The position numbers were made by a program, and so were the translations under genes. The notes under the pieces were generated by a model. That model did not search any database and was not told the origin of the DNA. It saw only the letters and a program-made list of their open reading frames with translations. Shown in pieces: positions 1-8,422 of a stretch of DNA of 64,000 nucleotides. This stretch comes from Ktedonobacter racemifer DSM 44963 (GTDB lineage: Bacteria > Chloroflexota > Ktedonobacteria > Ktedonobacterales > Ktedonobacteraceae), in assembly GCF_000178855.1 (NCBI RefSeq), contig NZ_ADVG01000002.1, forward strand, positions 2,046,001 through 2,110,000, in the 5' to 3' direction. Position 1 is the stretch's first letter. The number at the start of each line of letters is the position of its first letter.

Positions 1-10
1 CCTGCTTAAT

Positions 11-26
11 GGACTTGACAAAGTCC
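11..26. promoter_or_regulatory. Dyad overlapping a TTGACA -35 element
   Basis: GGACTT and AAGTCC flank a 4-nt spacer, and the dyad contains a consensus TTGACA (15-20). The matching -10 is unclear (TTATTC at 38-43 would give a 17-nt spacer). The site lies upstream of the winged-helix regulator gene at 97, so it could be an operator. Inferred from sequence only. Confidence 0.35.
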
Positions 27-52
27 GAGCGTATAGTTTATTCTTCTTACAT

Positions 53-70
53 GATCAAAAATTTTTGATC
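53..70. promoter_or_regulatory. Perfect 18-bp palindrome, candidate autoregulatory operator
   Basis: GATCAAAAATTTTTGATC is a perfect palindrome 26 bp upstream of the start codon of the winged-helix regulator. ArsR/MarR-type dimers bind such AT-rich dyads, and its position at or just after the expected transcription start would suit autorepression. The binding protein is inferred, not shown. Confidence 0.5.
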
Positions 71-96
71 GATAGAAAGAAGTGGCATGATAAAGA

Positions 97-930
97 ATGC
101 TTGATGTTTATGAGATCACAAGCCTGGAACAGTTGCGTGCCATCAGCGACCTGCTACGCGTGCGCATCATGGACAATTTAAAAGAGAAGCCTCTGACCGT
201 CACGCAACTGGCTGAGTTGCTGGGCATGGCTCCAGCCAAGATTCATTACCATGTGCGGGAGCTAGAGAAGGTGCAGTTGCTCAAGCTGGTTGAGACCCGC
301 GAAAAAGGCGGCATCCTGGAAAAGTACTACCAGGCCGTCGCGCGCAACATCAATGTCTCGAAGAGCCTCTTTTCTTCAGCATCACAGGATGAGGCGGCCG
401 AGGGCATCAGCCAGCTCTTGAACCAGGCTCGTGATGGATACCTTGCTGCCTTTCAGCACTCCATGCAAAGCACACAGGAGCCAGGGGCAGGACTAGCCTT
501 TGTCCTGACTCATCTCTATATGACGACCGATGAGATGCACCAGCTTTTGAAGCGCATCAACGAGCTCTATGAAACGTACGAAAAACCGCGTGGGATTGAA
601 GGTGAGCAAGAGTTCATGCATGTGCTCTTCAGCTATCCCGAACAACAAAAAGAGCTAGCAATGCCAGCAGCACTCATAGCCGATGTACAACCACAGCAAC
701 CGCAACAGGAAGTCTCGGTTGGGGTTCGCCATATCAACAGACATGAGCTAGAGCAGGCGCTGCAACAGAATAAACACCTGCATCTAAGTATCGTAGGGCT
801 TTGTAGCATCGCCGGCGATGTCCCACTCGAACTCGTTCAGTCAACCATCGAAAAATTCAGTCTCGTTGGACGCCTACAGGCCGCGCCAGACGTTTATGAC
901 TACCTGATGAGTATCCGCCACCAACCATAA
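97..930 (+). CDS. Winged helix-turn-helix (ArsR-like) transcriptional regulator
   Basis: A 277-residue DNA-binding regulator. Residues about 10-75 form a winged HTH: a stretch reading LTVTQLAELLGMAPAKIHYH is the recognition region, followed by a wing ending in the KYYQAVA segment. The remaining 200 residues are helical and resemble the C-terminal part of ArsR-family proteins common in Chloroflexota; no metal-binding ELCVCDL motif is present, so it is not a classical metal sensor. The ATG at 97 has only a weak ribosome-binding site. The MFS exporter gene begins 41 bp downstream, so the likely role is control of that exporter in response to its substrate. Two dyads upstream (11-26, 53-70) are candidate operators. 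Ligand unknown. Confidence 0.8.
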   Translation: MLDVYEITSLEQLRAISDLLRVRIMDNLKEKPLTVTQLAELLGMAPAKIHYHVRELEKVQLLKLVETREKGGILEKYYQAVARNINVSKSLFSSASQDEAAEGISQLLNQARDGYLAAFQHSMQSTQEPGAGLAFVLTHLYMTTDEMHQLLKRINELYETYEKPRGIEGEQEFMHVLFSYPEQQKELAMPAALIADVQPQQPQQEVSVGVRHINRHELEQALQQNKHLHLSIVGLCSIAGDVPLELVQSTIEKFSLVGRLQAAPDVYDYLMSIRHQP

Positions 931-971
931 ATTGCTTCTTCCCTAGCAGGGAATGCGCAGGAGAAATTCAT

Positions 972-2318
972 ATGCAAATCGAGAGTCCAGGCCCGGTTAT
1001 AACGGGCACACTGGCTGAAAGCGCCAGGACTGGTGCGTCAATTCCCAGGCGAGGGCTTGTCCACAATCGCAATTTTGTCTTACTAGCATGCGCTCAGGGC
1101 ATCTCTAATGTTGGGGACTTCTTTTTTACGACAACCCTCCTGGTCTGGATCTATGATCTCACCCACCAGGCGGGCGCTGTAGGTAGCATCTGGGTAGCGG
1201 AATACGCCCCTATCTTTCTCCTGGGACCATTTGCGGGCGTCTTTGTAGATCGCTGGAACCGGCGCACGACAATGCTTACAGCAGATATTGCACGCGCCGC
1301 GCTGACCCTGATTCCGCTCCTGGTTGCGGGCGCTCTGCGGCTCCCCGCCATCTATGTGAGCGTCTTTGTGCTGGGAGCCTTCTCACGCTTCTTTATGCCC
1401 GCCAAGGCAGCCCTGCTCCAGGCCATCGTGCCAGAAGAGCAACGGGGACAGGCCGCCTCCGTAAGCCAGACCTTGATGGCGATCTCTTTCATTCTGGGTC
1501 CCGCCATTGCCGCCCCGCTCTATACCCTTGTAGGCCCAACGCTGGCATTGGCAATCAACGCCCTTTCCTTTGGTGTCTCAGCCCTCTGCGTCAGCTTGAT
1601 GCGTGTTCCACGTGAGCAGGTCCATCCCTACGCTTATCAGGCCCAGGAGGCCAATTCACAGCAGGGGCTACAACTGGTCTTACGCGAGTTTCAGGAGGGC
1701 CTCACCTTTGTGCGTAAGACCCGCACACTGCTCGTCCTGATCCTTATATCACTGCTGGCTATGCTCGGGGCAGGCGCGCTCAACTCGCTCGATATCATCT
1801 TTGTCGCGCAACGCCTACATTCACCAACCTCACTCTACGGCACCTTAATGGCCGCTGGCGGCGTGGGCGTCCTGGTGGGAGCCGTCGTTTGCGGTCTCTT
1901 AGGTAAGAGGATTACGCCGAAGGCGATGGTATCCTGGGGCGTTATGCTCCTTGGCGTTGGACTGATTGTCTATTCGTTCCAGACCATTTTTCTGGCCGCT
2001 GTGATCTTAAATTTCCTGATCTGTATCCCCCAGGCTGGACTCAACATTGGCTTTGGGCCTTTGATTATGGGCGTCACACCAGGAAAAATGATGGGCCGTG
2101 TTCAGTCAGTTCTTGATACTTCCATGTTTGGCTTTAGCCTGCTCTCTGCGACCCTGGCAAGCTTTCTGGGGCAATTAGTACGCGTCGACATACTCTTCGG
2201 CCTGTGCGGTGGCCTGATCGTCCTGGCAGGCATACTGAGCCTCTTTCTGTTACCTGCTCATGAAGGCCAGCCAGAGACGGCTATGGTCGCTGAAAACGCA
2301 GGTGATTTACATCCATAA
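972..2318 (+). CDS. MFS transporter (drug/macrolide-efflux type)
   Basis: A 448-residue integral membrane protein with about 12 hydrophobic segments. It begins with a soluble tail of about 35 residues, then a first membrane segment around NFVLLACAQGISNVGDFFFT. The loop between segments 2 and 3 carries FAGVFVDRWNRRTTM, the MFS motif A equivalent (GxxxDRxxRR). This matches the MFS_3 / transmembrane secretion effector group of proton-driven exporters. A ribosome-binding site AGGAG lies 8 bp before the ATG. It sits between the regulator and an aminopeptidase with gaps of 41 and 48 bp, so the three are probably one transcript. Substrate cannot be read from sequence. Confidence 0.85.
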   Translation: MQIESPGPVITGTLAESARTGASIPRRGLVHNRNFVLLACAQGISNVGDFFFTTTLLVWIYDLTHQAGAVGSIWVAEYAPIFLLGPFAGVFVDRWNRRTTMLTADIARAALTLIPLLVAGALRLPAIYVSVFVLGAFSRFFMPAKAALLQAIVPEEQRGQAASVSQTLMAISFILGPAIAAPLYTLVGPTLALAINALSFGVSALCVSLMRVPREQVHPYAYQAQEANSQQGLQLVLREFQEGLTFVRKTRTLLVLILISLLAMLGAGALNSLDIIFVAQRLHSPTSLYGTLMAAGGVGVLVGAVVCGLLGKRITPKAMVSWGVMLLGVGLIVYSFQTIFLAAVILNFLICIPQAGLNIGFGPLIMGVTPGKMMGRVQSVLDTSMFGFSLLSATLASFLGQLVRVDILFGLCGGLIVLAGILSLFLLPAHEGQPETAMVAENAGDLHP

Positions 2319-2366
2319 ATTGGCATATACTAACCATATAAAGATTTTTTCAAAAGGAGAGAACTT

Positions 2367-3470
2367 ATGAGTGATATTCGTTTACAGCGCATGGCAAAGG
2401 TGCTCGTTCACCATTCGACAACCATCAAAGAGGGAGATCGCCTGGCGATCCAATCTTCGCCGCTCGCGGCCCCCCTGGTACGCGAGATTGCGCGTGAGGC
2501 AGTTCGCTCCGGCGCCTTTGTTGAGACCTTTGTCAGTCTGCCAGGCATCAGGGAGATTGTGCTCAAAGAAGGCTCTGACAAGCAACTCGACTATATCGCG
2601 CCCAGCATGCGCCATATCATCGAAGAATACGAGACCTGGATCAATATCCTGAGTGATGAGAATACCAGGGGCATGAGTGGAGTTGATCCCGCACGCCTGG
2701 CCTACGCCCAGAAGGCTGGTCGCGAGCTGACCGGGACCTATATGAGGCGCTCAGCCGAAGGTTCGCTGCGCTGGAACATCTGCATGTTCCCGACCAGCGC
2801 CTATGCCCAGGACGCTAACATGTCGCTGAGCGACTTTGAAGAGTTTGTCTACAAGGCCTGCAAGCTCAACGATGAAGATCCAGTGGCAAGCTGGCAAGAG
2901 CTCTCGCGCCAGCAGGAGCGCTACGTCGAGTGGCTCAAAGGCAAGCGCACTATTCACATCCAGGGGCAGGATACCGACCTGACGCTCTCCATCGAGGGTC
3001 GCGGCTTCATCAACGACGATGGCAAGAAGAACTTCCCCGGTGGCGAGTTCTTCACCAGCCCGGTCGAAACCTCGGCCAATGGTTATATCCGCTATAGCTT
3101 CCCGGCGGCGTTCAATGGTCGCTCGGTCGAGGATGTCCGCCTGCGCTTCGAGAACGGCGTCGTGGTTGAGGCTACTGCCGCTCAGGGGCAGGATTACCTG
3201 GACCAGATGCTTAGCCTGGACGAGGGGGCGCGCCGCCTGGGCGAGTTCGCCTTTGGCAATAACCGCGACGTGGATCGCTGCATCAAGAATATCCTCTTCG
3301 ACGAGAAGATGGGCGGGACCGTTCACCTGGCGCTGGGCAACGGCTTCCCCGAGGTCGGCGGGCAGAACACCTCAGCCCTGCACTGGGATATGGTCTGTGA
3401 CCTGCGCAGCGGCAGCGAGATTCGAGTTGACGGCGAGCTCTTCTCCAAAGACGGCAAGTTCGTCTTCTAA
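2367..3470 (+). CDS. M29-family aminopeptidase
   Basis: A 367-residue cytosolic metallo-aminopeptidase of the thermophilic (AmpS/AmpT, PepS) family, which removes N-terminal residues from peptides using two metal ions. The N-terminal half has the family start (LVHHSTTIKEGDRLAIQSS). The C-terminal half holds the ligand region: a Glu-rich LDEGARRLGEFAFGNN segment, a His in GTVHLALGNGFPEVGG, and the terminal ALHWDMVCDLR motif with its HxD pair. Length matches the family (360-410). A strong AAAGGAG precedes the ATG. It follows the MFS gene by 48 bp and is probably co-transcribed. The gene ends in a 26-bp-stem palindrome. Confidence 0.9.
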   Translation: MSDIRLQRMAKVLVHHSTTIKEGDRLAIQSSPLAAPLVREIAREAVRSGAFVETFVSLPGIREIVLKEGSDKQLDYIAPSMRHIIEEYETWINILSDENTRGMSGVDPARLAYAQKAGRELTGTYMRRSAEGSLRWNICMFPTSAYAQDANMSLSDFEEFVYKACKLNDEDPVASWQELSRQQERYVEWLKGKRTIHIQGQDTDLTLSIEGRGFINDDGKKNFPGGEFFTSPVETSANGYIRYSFPAAFNGRSVEDVRLRFENGVVVEATAAQGQDYLDQMLSLDEGARRLGEFAFGNNRDVDRCIKNILFDEKMGGTVHLALGNGFPEVGGQNTSALHWDMVCDLRSGSEIRVDGELFSKDGKFVF

Positions 3471-3477
3471 GAATAGA

Positions 3478-3532
3478 GTAGGGGTGTGTTGTGTCGGGTT
3501 GGCTTCGCCAACCCGACACAACACACCCCTAC
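3478..3532. repeat. Long perfect inverted repeat, 26-bp arms, 3-nt loop
   Basis: Arms 3478-3503 and 3507-3532 pair perfectly around TTC (GAA on the minus strand, closed by C-G). It lies between the convergent aminopeptidase and greA genes. No U-tract follows on either side. It may act as a bidirectional terminator, but it is also one of the palindrome family described in the findings. Confidence 0.9.
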
Positions 3533-3551
3533 GCAACAAATGCAGCAGGCG

Positions 3552-4070
3552 CTATTCGTACATTGTGGTAATCGAGAGGATTGTGTAGCCGGTCACACCT
3601 CCAGGGGTCGTCACGGTGACCTCGTCACCCTCTTTATGTCCCATCAAGGCTTTGCCAACAGGAGATTGATCTGAGATAAGGCCAGACTTTGGATCCGCTT
3701 CGTAGGTCTCTACGATCTTGAACACGCGCTTGGCGCCGCTCTCACTCTCAAGCTCAACCTTCATGCCGATGCGTACCGTTCCATCGTGTCGGTCAAGTGA
3801 CTCAGGCGTAATCACCTCGGCGACTGCAAGCAGGTGCTCAAGCTCAATGATCTCGCCCTCAACCTTGGCTTGCTCATTCTTGGCATCTTCATACGCGCTG
3901 CTCTCACTAATATCACCGGCCTCTTTAGCCTCATGAACGTAGTCGGCAGCCTCCCTGCGTTTTACGTTGCGCAAGTAGTCCAGACGTTCTTTATTCTTGG
4001 TATAGCCCTGTGGGGTCAGACGAACTACCTTACGCTCTGAATTCGTTTCACTCTGTCCACCAATACTCAT
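3552..4070 (-). CDS. greA: Transcription elongation factor GreA
   Basis: A 172-residue protein that enters the RNA polymerase secondary channel and stimulates cleavage of backtracked RNA. The N-terminal coiled coil (about 15-90) carries the acidic tip, here GDISESSAYEDAKNEQ, which keeps the Asp and Glu of the usual DLSEN motif. The C-terminal FKBP-like domain has the family signature from SPVGKALMGHKEGDEVTV to PGG. The first 13 residues are an extension beyond typical GreA (about 158). A canonical AGGAGG lies 8 bp before the ATG. It is convergent with the aminopeptidase gene and stands alone. Confidence 0.96.
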   Translation of the reverse strand: MSIGGQSETNSERKVVRLTPQGYTKNKERLDYLRNVKRREAADYVHEAKEAGDISESSAYEDAKNEQAKVEGEIIELEHLLAVAEVITPESLDRHDGTVRIGMKVELESESGAKRVFKIVETYEADPKSGLISDQSPVGKALMGHKEGDEVTVTTPGGVTGYTILSITTMYE

Positions 4071-4642
4071 TGTAAAATTCCTCCTGGTATCGCGAATTCA
4101 ACCAACTAGCCGGTTTATTCCAGATACCCGCCTCAAAGATCTGTGTGAAAAATGTTATTCATATCTCTTTTGCATCATGACCCTCGCACAACCATCGCGC
4201 GCCATCCATGACCTCTCTACATTATTATCGAGAGGTAGCACCCTTTTCTCCACCCCGGCTACCATTTTGTCTTCGCTGGTAAAAGAGGATGAACGTGGAG
4301 ACAGCCAGGCAGCGTTGCGATTTTTAGCTTGTATGCAACGTCCTGTCGCCACTGCCATTTTTCTTTTATTTTTTCGAGGCGATGCTTCACTGTGTTTCAT
4401 GATCAACAGAAACACAGGTGTCCAAACACATGAGGGAGATTATACGTTGTCATTTTCACTACGTCAAGTAATTTCTGGACAAATTTTCACTATTCTGGCG
4501 CGATCTTGTATATTTCATCTTGTGTATACACAGACCATGTCTAAATGCTTGTGCTCATTCCTCATCTAGAGCGCCATGCTTCCCTTATTCTCCGCCTGCT
4601 GAGAGGGTAAGCCTCACTTTTGTGAATCAGATAAGGTCAGAT
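4071..4642. other. 572-bp intergenic region without a recognised gene
   Basis: Carries the 5' region of greA (minus strand) and the 3' flank of the DUF5679 gene. Several overlapping open frames on both strands have neither ribosome-binding sites nor family features and look like noise. No RNA gene or long palindrome was seen. Confidence 0.6.
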
Positions 4643-5335
4643 TTAGCCCGTAGTAAAACGGAATAATCTGGTACCACAGACAGGACAATGTCCCACCAGG
4701 GCGCTCCGCCCATTTTTCGTGACTGAACGCTCGGGCGCCTGCATCTCACGCTTGGTCCGACACTTCACACAGTAAGCCACAGCCATCTCAGCGCTCGCTT
4801 GTGGCTCTGATGCCGATACTGGCTCCAGTAGGCCTGATATCACCTCATCCTGGCGCTCGGGAGCGGACACAGGCTGGATGCTCTCCTCCGGGGTCGCCTG
4901 AGCAATTATATCAGAGGTGTCAGCAGGCAGTGAATCATTCGGGGTTGAGGCCGCAATGGTCTCGGTTTGCGCCGAGACCGCCGGGTCGAGCGTGGCCAGT
5001 TCTACATCTTCATCCGTTACCACCTCTGGCGGCTGAATGGAACGCGCCAGCGGCGGGACAAGCTCCTCGCTTAAAGTCAGAGGAGTGTTGACAGCAGGGT
5101 TAGACTGCGCGGCTACCTTCTCCAAAGCGGCTTCACTGCTTGCGGCAGGTACAAACGTGGACGGCGTGGCGAGTGAGATGGGAGGCAGGGTAATCGTTTC
5201 ATTCTCTTCGCTCACTGGCGCTGACTTGAACACATTCTTTCGCAAAATATAGACCAGGATAAAAGCAGCGCTACTTGCGAGCACCAGGAGCAGCAGGCGC
5301 ATACTTCTGCGTAACACAACACCTATCTGACTCAT
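4643..5335 (-). CDS. Membrane-anchored DUF5679 zinc-ribbon protein
   Basis: A 230-residue protein. One membrane segment (about 12-30, LLLLVLASSAAFILVYIL) is followed by a Pro/Ser/Thr/Glu-rich linker of about 150 residues. The C-terminal domain (about 186-230) is a DUF5679 treble-clef: Cys pairs in YCVKCRTKREM and GHCPVCGTRLFRF. DUF5679 domains normally occur as about 50-residue stand-alone proteins, so the anchored form is unusual. By the positive-inside rule (few charges before the segment, acidic linker after), the ribbon may face outward, but topology is not certain. AAGGAGG precedes the ATG. Function unknown; DNA, RNA or metal binding is only a guess. Confidence 0.8.
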   Translation of the reverse strand: MSQIGVVLRRSMRLLLLVLASSAAFILVYILRKNVFKSAPVSEENETITLPPISLATPSTFVPAASSEAALEKVAAQSNPAVNTPLTLSEELVPPLARSIQPPEVVTDEDVELATLDPAVSAQTETIAASTPNDSLPADTSDIIAQATPEESIQPVSAPERQDEVISGLLEPVSASEPQASAEMAVAYCVKCRTKREMQAPERSVTKNGRSALVGHCPVCGTRLFRFTTG

Positions 5336-5451
5336 AGCAAAACCTCCTTAGGATAACGAGGTACATTGTAGTGGCAACGTTACCTGCCACCCCACGATAC
5401 GTTTAGCACACTACGGAATATACTTTATCTACTCTTTCGCAGGAAACGGTT

Positions 5452-6324
5452 ATGCGTATTATAGAAGAAATCGACGAGATGATCGAAACCGCTCGCGGCT
5501 GGCTCACACGAGGAAGTGTTGGCTTCATCCCCATCACAAATGAACTGAGCATGCATGCCGGGCATCAAGCGCTCCTGGTGACCGCGCGTGGGCACTGCGA
5601 AAGCACTGTCGTGTGTCTTTTACGAACTCCACTCTCCTTTGATGCCTGCAGTGACACGGCCATGAGCACCCACGGCCTGGAAGAGAGCCTGCGTTTGCTC
5701 ACAGCAAGCGATGTTGACGTGGTGTTCACGCCCCGCTGGGAAGATCTCTTTCCAGCAGCATATGCGACTTATATTCGCCTTGGCGGCTCTATCCAGGAGG
5801 CACTGGTGCCAGCGCATTGCACAGACAATGCCCTCAATGAGTTCGCCACGGCCCTGGGTCAACTTCTGCTTATTGTACGTCCCGATATTGCCTTTCTGGG
5901 ACAAAAAGATGCTATCCAAGCCGCGATTATACATAAAATTATACATGATCTGCACATTGATGTAAGTTTACGTCTCATTCCAACGGTACGTGAACAAAAT
6001 GGGCTAGCCATGAGCAGTCACACGCTGCTCCTCAGTCTCCAGGAGCGTGAGGCAGCCACTCTGCTCCACAACTGCCTCCTCCTCTGTAAAAATAGCATTG
6101 AGCAGGGAGTGGACGATGCCCCTACCCTCACACAGCTCGTGCGCACACACATTGCTAGTAATGAGCATATCACGCTCCTTCACCTGCTTATAGGTGATCC
6201 TGAGACCTTACAGGCACGCGACAAAGTTATTCCTGGTACGCTCCTGGCGCTCAAGGCACGTGTCGGCAAGCATCTTGTAAACGACAATATCCAGTGGATG
6301 CGCGATGGGAGCTGGCGTCTGTAG
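5452..6324 (+). CDS. Divergent pantoate-beta-alanine ligase (PanC)-like nucleotidyltransferase
   Basis: A 290-residue HIGH-superfamily protein with the overall plan of PanC, which joins pantoate and beta-alanine using ATP. The nucleotide-binding elements are recognisable: HAGH at about residues 36-39, LGQKDAIQ near 150 (PanC GEKDxQQ) and VREQNGLAMSSHT near 185 (PanC KMSSRN region). The pantoate-binding elements are eroded: the NPxQF segment reads RTPLSFD, and the usual RPGHFxGV stretch reads LVPAHCTDNALNE. It may therefore be a paralogue with another carboxylate/amine substrate, or a weak PanC. No panB or panD lies nearby. The ATG has AGGAAA 7 bp upstream. Confidence 0.7.
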   Translation: MRIIEEIDEMIETARGWLTRGSVGFIPITNELSMHAGHQALLVTARGHCESTVVCLLRTPLSFDACSDTAMSTHGLEESLRLLTASDVDVVFTPRWEDLFPAAYATYIRLGGSIQEALVPAHCTDNALNEFATALGQLLLIVRPDIAFLGQKDAIQAAIIHKIIHDLHIDVSLRLIPTVREQNGLAMSSHTLLLSLQEREAATLLHNCLLLCKNSIEQGVDDAPTLTQLVRTHIASNEHITLLHLLIGDPETLQARDKVIPGTLLALKARVGKHLVNDNIQWMRDGSWRL

Positions 6325-6500
6325 TCGCTCTTCATTGATGATCTGGTAATTTCGGCGCATTCCAACTATAATGAGTCGGGGGCAGGCGGAGGAGGTGATC
6401 CACCAGACAACGCTGCTCCAGACGGCGCTGCTCCAGACAACGCTGCTAAAGCACGCGTTTACATATTATAATGCCTGCTATTTATTTTGAGGAGGCTCTC

Positions 6501-7178
6501 ATGCCTGGTATCATTATTTCAGTGATCCTGAGCGCACTTATTGCCTACTTATGGGGTTCAATTCCTACTGGTTACTGGATGGGAAAAATCTTACGCGGGA
6601 AAGATTTTGACATTCGCGACTATGGTAGCCATAAAATTGGGGCGACCAACGTTCTGCGTACACTCGGCAAGGGGCCAGCGGCCATTGTTTTCCTGGTTGA
6701 CCTGTCTAAAGGAGTTGGCCCCACTCTGCTCGCCCTCCTGGTTCCGGCTCTCAATGCTGGTGGCTGGGGACCACCCATCGCTGGCATCCTGGCCCTGCTC
6801 GGCCATTGTTATCCCGTATTTATCGGCTTCAAGGGCGGTCGCGGTGTGCTGACCGGTGGTGGCGCGCTTCTGGTCATCTCTCCCACCATCTTTCTCATAT
6901 GCCTGATTGTCACCGTGGGAACAATCATCCTCTCACGCTATGTCTCGCTTGGTTCAGTTCTCGGTTCAGCCTGCACCATTATTTGCGGCTTCACCTTTTT
7001 TCTAATCAGTCAGGGCAACCCTCACTTTTTCGCCCATGTGACGATCCAGCAATTGCTCTTCCTGATTATTTCCCCCGCCCTGGTCATCATCTTCCATGCC
7101 GACAATATCAAACGCCTGCTCTCCGGCACTGAGCGCAAACTCGGCCAGAAAGTCGATACGACGCCAAACGCAAACTAG
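6501..7178 (+). CDS. plsY: Glycerol-3-phosphate acyltransferase PlsY
   Basis: A 225-residue membrane enzyme that transfers the acyl group of acyl-phosphate to glycerol-3-phosphate, the first step of phospholipid synthesis in most bacteria. All three PlsY motifs are present: WGSIPTGYWMGK (about 18-29), GATNVLRTLGKG, and GFKGGRGVLTGGG. Five or more membrane segments. The start at 6501 is preferred over an in-frame ATG at 6471 because GAGGAGG lies 6 bp upstream of 6501. It is convergent with pgsA, another phospholipid enzyme, and the two are separated by a 32-bp-stem palindrome. Confidence 0.95.
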   Translation: MPGIIISVILSALIAYLWGSIPTGYWMGKILRGKDFDIRDYGSHKIGATNVLRTLGKGPAAIVFLVDLSKGVGPTLLALLVPALNAGGWGPPIAGILALLGHCYPVFIGFKGGRGVLTGGGALLVISPTIFLICLIVTVGTIILSRYVSLGSVLGSACTIICGFTFFLISQGNPHFFAHVTIQQLLFLIISPALVIIFHADNIKRLLSGTERKLGQKVDTTPNAN

Positions 7179-7188
7179 AGGGACGCTT

Positions 7189-7255
7189 CGCAGGGGTAAT
7201 GGATATGGGGTGGACATGCCTGCGGCATGTCCACCCCATATCCATTACCCCTGCG
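7189..7255. repeat. Long perfect inverted repeat, 32-bp arms, 3-nt loop
   Basis: Arms 7189-7220 and 7224-7255 pair perfectly around TGC (GCA on the minus strand, closed by C-G). It separates convergent plsY and pgsA. No U-tract follows in either direction. Confidence 0.92.
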
Positions 7256-7321
7256 AGCCACGCAGTGGCGAGAAGTCCTATTAACGCATGTTAATACTCC
7301 CAGAGAAACGAGAGCTAGAAG

Positions 7322-7954
7322 CTAGAGGGTGCTATTCTGCTTCTCTTCTTTAATCTCCTCGCGGAAAATGGGTATCGCGCCAACAGTATATTCAATCCCA
7401 GAGAAGATGGTCCAGATGGTGGCAACAATCAGGAGGATATCTCCAATAAAGAGCAGGAGTTCATTGAAGACCAGGGTCTGACTGTTGAAGGCCACCTGCC
7501 AGGGAAAGAGCGACAACAGATGCGCCCCCAGTCCCTTGGCCAGCAAGACGACCCCGATAGCGATCAGGGTAATAAAGGTCTTTTGCTTACCCCATTTGCC
7601 TGCGGGAATCACCTTGCCACGCGCGGCTGCAATGGAGCGTAAACCAGATACCATAAACTCGCGCGTCACGATGATAAATACGATCCATGAGGAGACCAGG
7701 CGAACCTCTATCATCGCAATAAGAATGGATACGACAAATACTTTATCGGCGGTCAAATCGAGAAACACTCCCAGCGACGAGACCAGGTTATAGCGCCGAG
7801 CCAGGTAACCATCAAAGTAATCAGTCACCGCCGAAAGCGCAAACAACACGGTCGCGACCAGGTACGCCCACGGCTGATCGACCAGAACCAATATAAACAC
7901 AATAACCGTTGAGATCAAACGACTGATACTTAAGATATTTGGGACATTACGCAT
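7322..7954 (-). CDS. pgsA: CDP-diacylglycerol-glycerol-3-phosphate 3-phosphatidyltransferase
   Basis: A 210-residue membrane enzyme that makes phosphatidylglycerol phosphate. The CDP-alcohol phosphotransferase motif is intact from TDYFDGYLARR through GVFLDLTADK, giving D-x2-DG-x2-AR-x8-G-x3-D-x3-D. About six membrane segments; length fits the family. The ATG at 7954 is preferred over an upstream TTG at 7966 because GAGGTG is placed just before it. The C-terminus has an extra tail of about 20 residues rich in Glu/Lys. Convergent with plsY. Confidence 0.94.
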   Translation of the reverse strand: MRNVPNILSISRLISTVIVFILVLVDQPWAYLVATVLFALSAVTDYFDGYLARRYNLVSSLGVFLDLTADKVFVVSILIAMIEVRLVSSWIVFIIVTREFMVSGLRSIAAARGKVIPAGKWGKQKTFITLIAIGVVLLAKGLGAHLLSLFPWQVAFNSQTLVFNELLLFIGDILLIVATIWTIFSGIEYTVGAIPIFREEIKEEKQNSTL

Positions 7955-8141
7955 TAAGCACCTCAATAACTAGCTTTTATCGCTTTTTGCTCGTTTCCCT
8001 GGAACAGCTCTGCTATAGGAAACATTAAGCTTTTATAATGGGAAGATTAAAAAATGTGAGATTCTCCCCTCATTATAAGCTACTTTGTCCACGCTGCGCA
8101 TCTTTGTCAGAGCTTCTGGCAGGGCTTTCCATTTCTTACCT

Positions 8142-8390
8142 CGAGGACCGTTGGGGAGATGGCTCTTCCACACATCCCCTTGCCCCGAGGACCGTTGGGG
8201 AGATGGCTCTTCCACACATCCCCTTGCCCCGAGGACCGCTGGGGAGATGGCTCTTATCCCCTTTCTCCTGGAGGGCTGCCCGTGCCAGGATTCTTCTACA
8301 CACATCCCCTTTCTCCGAGGACCATAGAGGTAATGTTTCTTCCTTCTATATCCTCCTACCCTTGAGGGTCGCTAGGGAGATGACTCTTCC
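8142..8390. repeat. 44-bp tandem repeats, decaying rightward
   Basis: Units starting CGAGGACCG begin at 8142, 8186 and 8230, an exact 44-bp period. The first two are nearly identical and the third breaks down after about 25 bp. Degenerate copies recur near 8312 (CGAGGACC) and 8362 (GAGGGTCGCTAGGGAGATG). It lies between pgsA (start 7954) and the 3' end of the methyltransferase gene (8423), both on the minus strand. Open frames through it are repeat artefacts. Confidence 0.88.
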
Positions 8391-8422
8391 CAGATAGGAG
8401 GGGGGCATTTTGGGAATGGTGG

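Noticed and set aside
2371..3588. Long alternative frames within the aminopeptidase gene
   Set aside because: GC-rich codon shadows of a clear M29 gene, without own signals.
4177..4569. 130-codon open frame on the plus strand in the greA upstream region
   Set aside because: No ribosome-binding site, no family features, Ser/Leu/Cys-biased composition, and overlaps an equally poor minus-strand frame.
8038..8397. Overlapping plus-strand frames across the 44-bp repeats
   Set aside because: Their peptides are the repeat translated; they lack ribosome-binding sites and exist in several frames at once.
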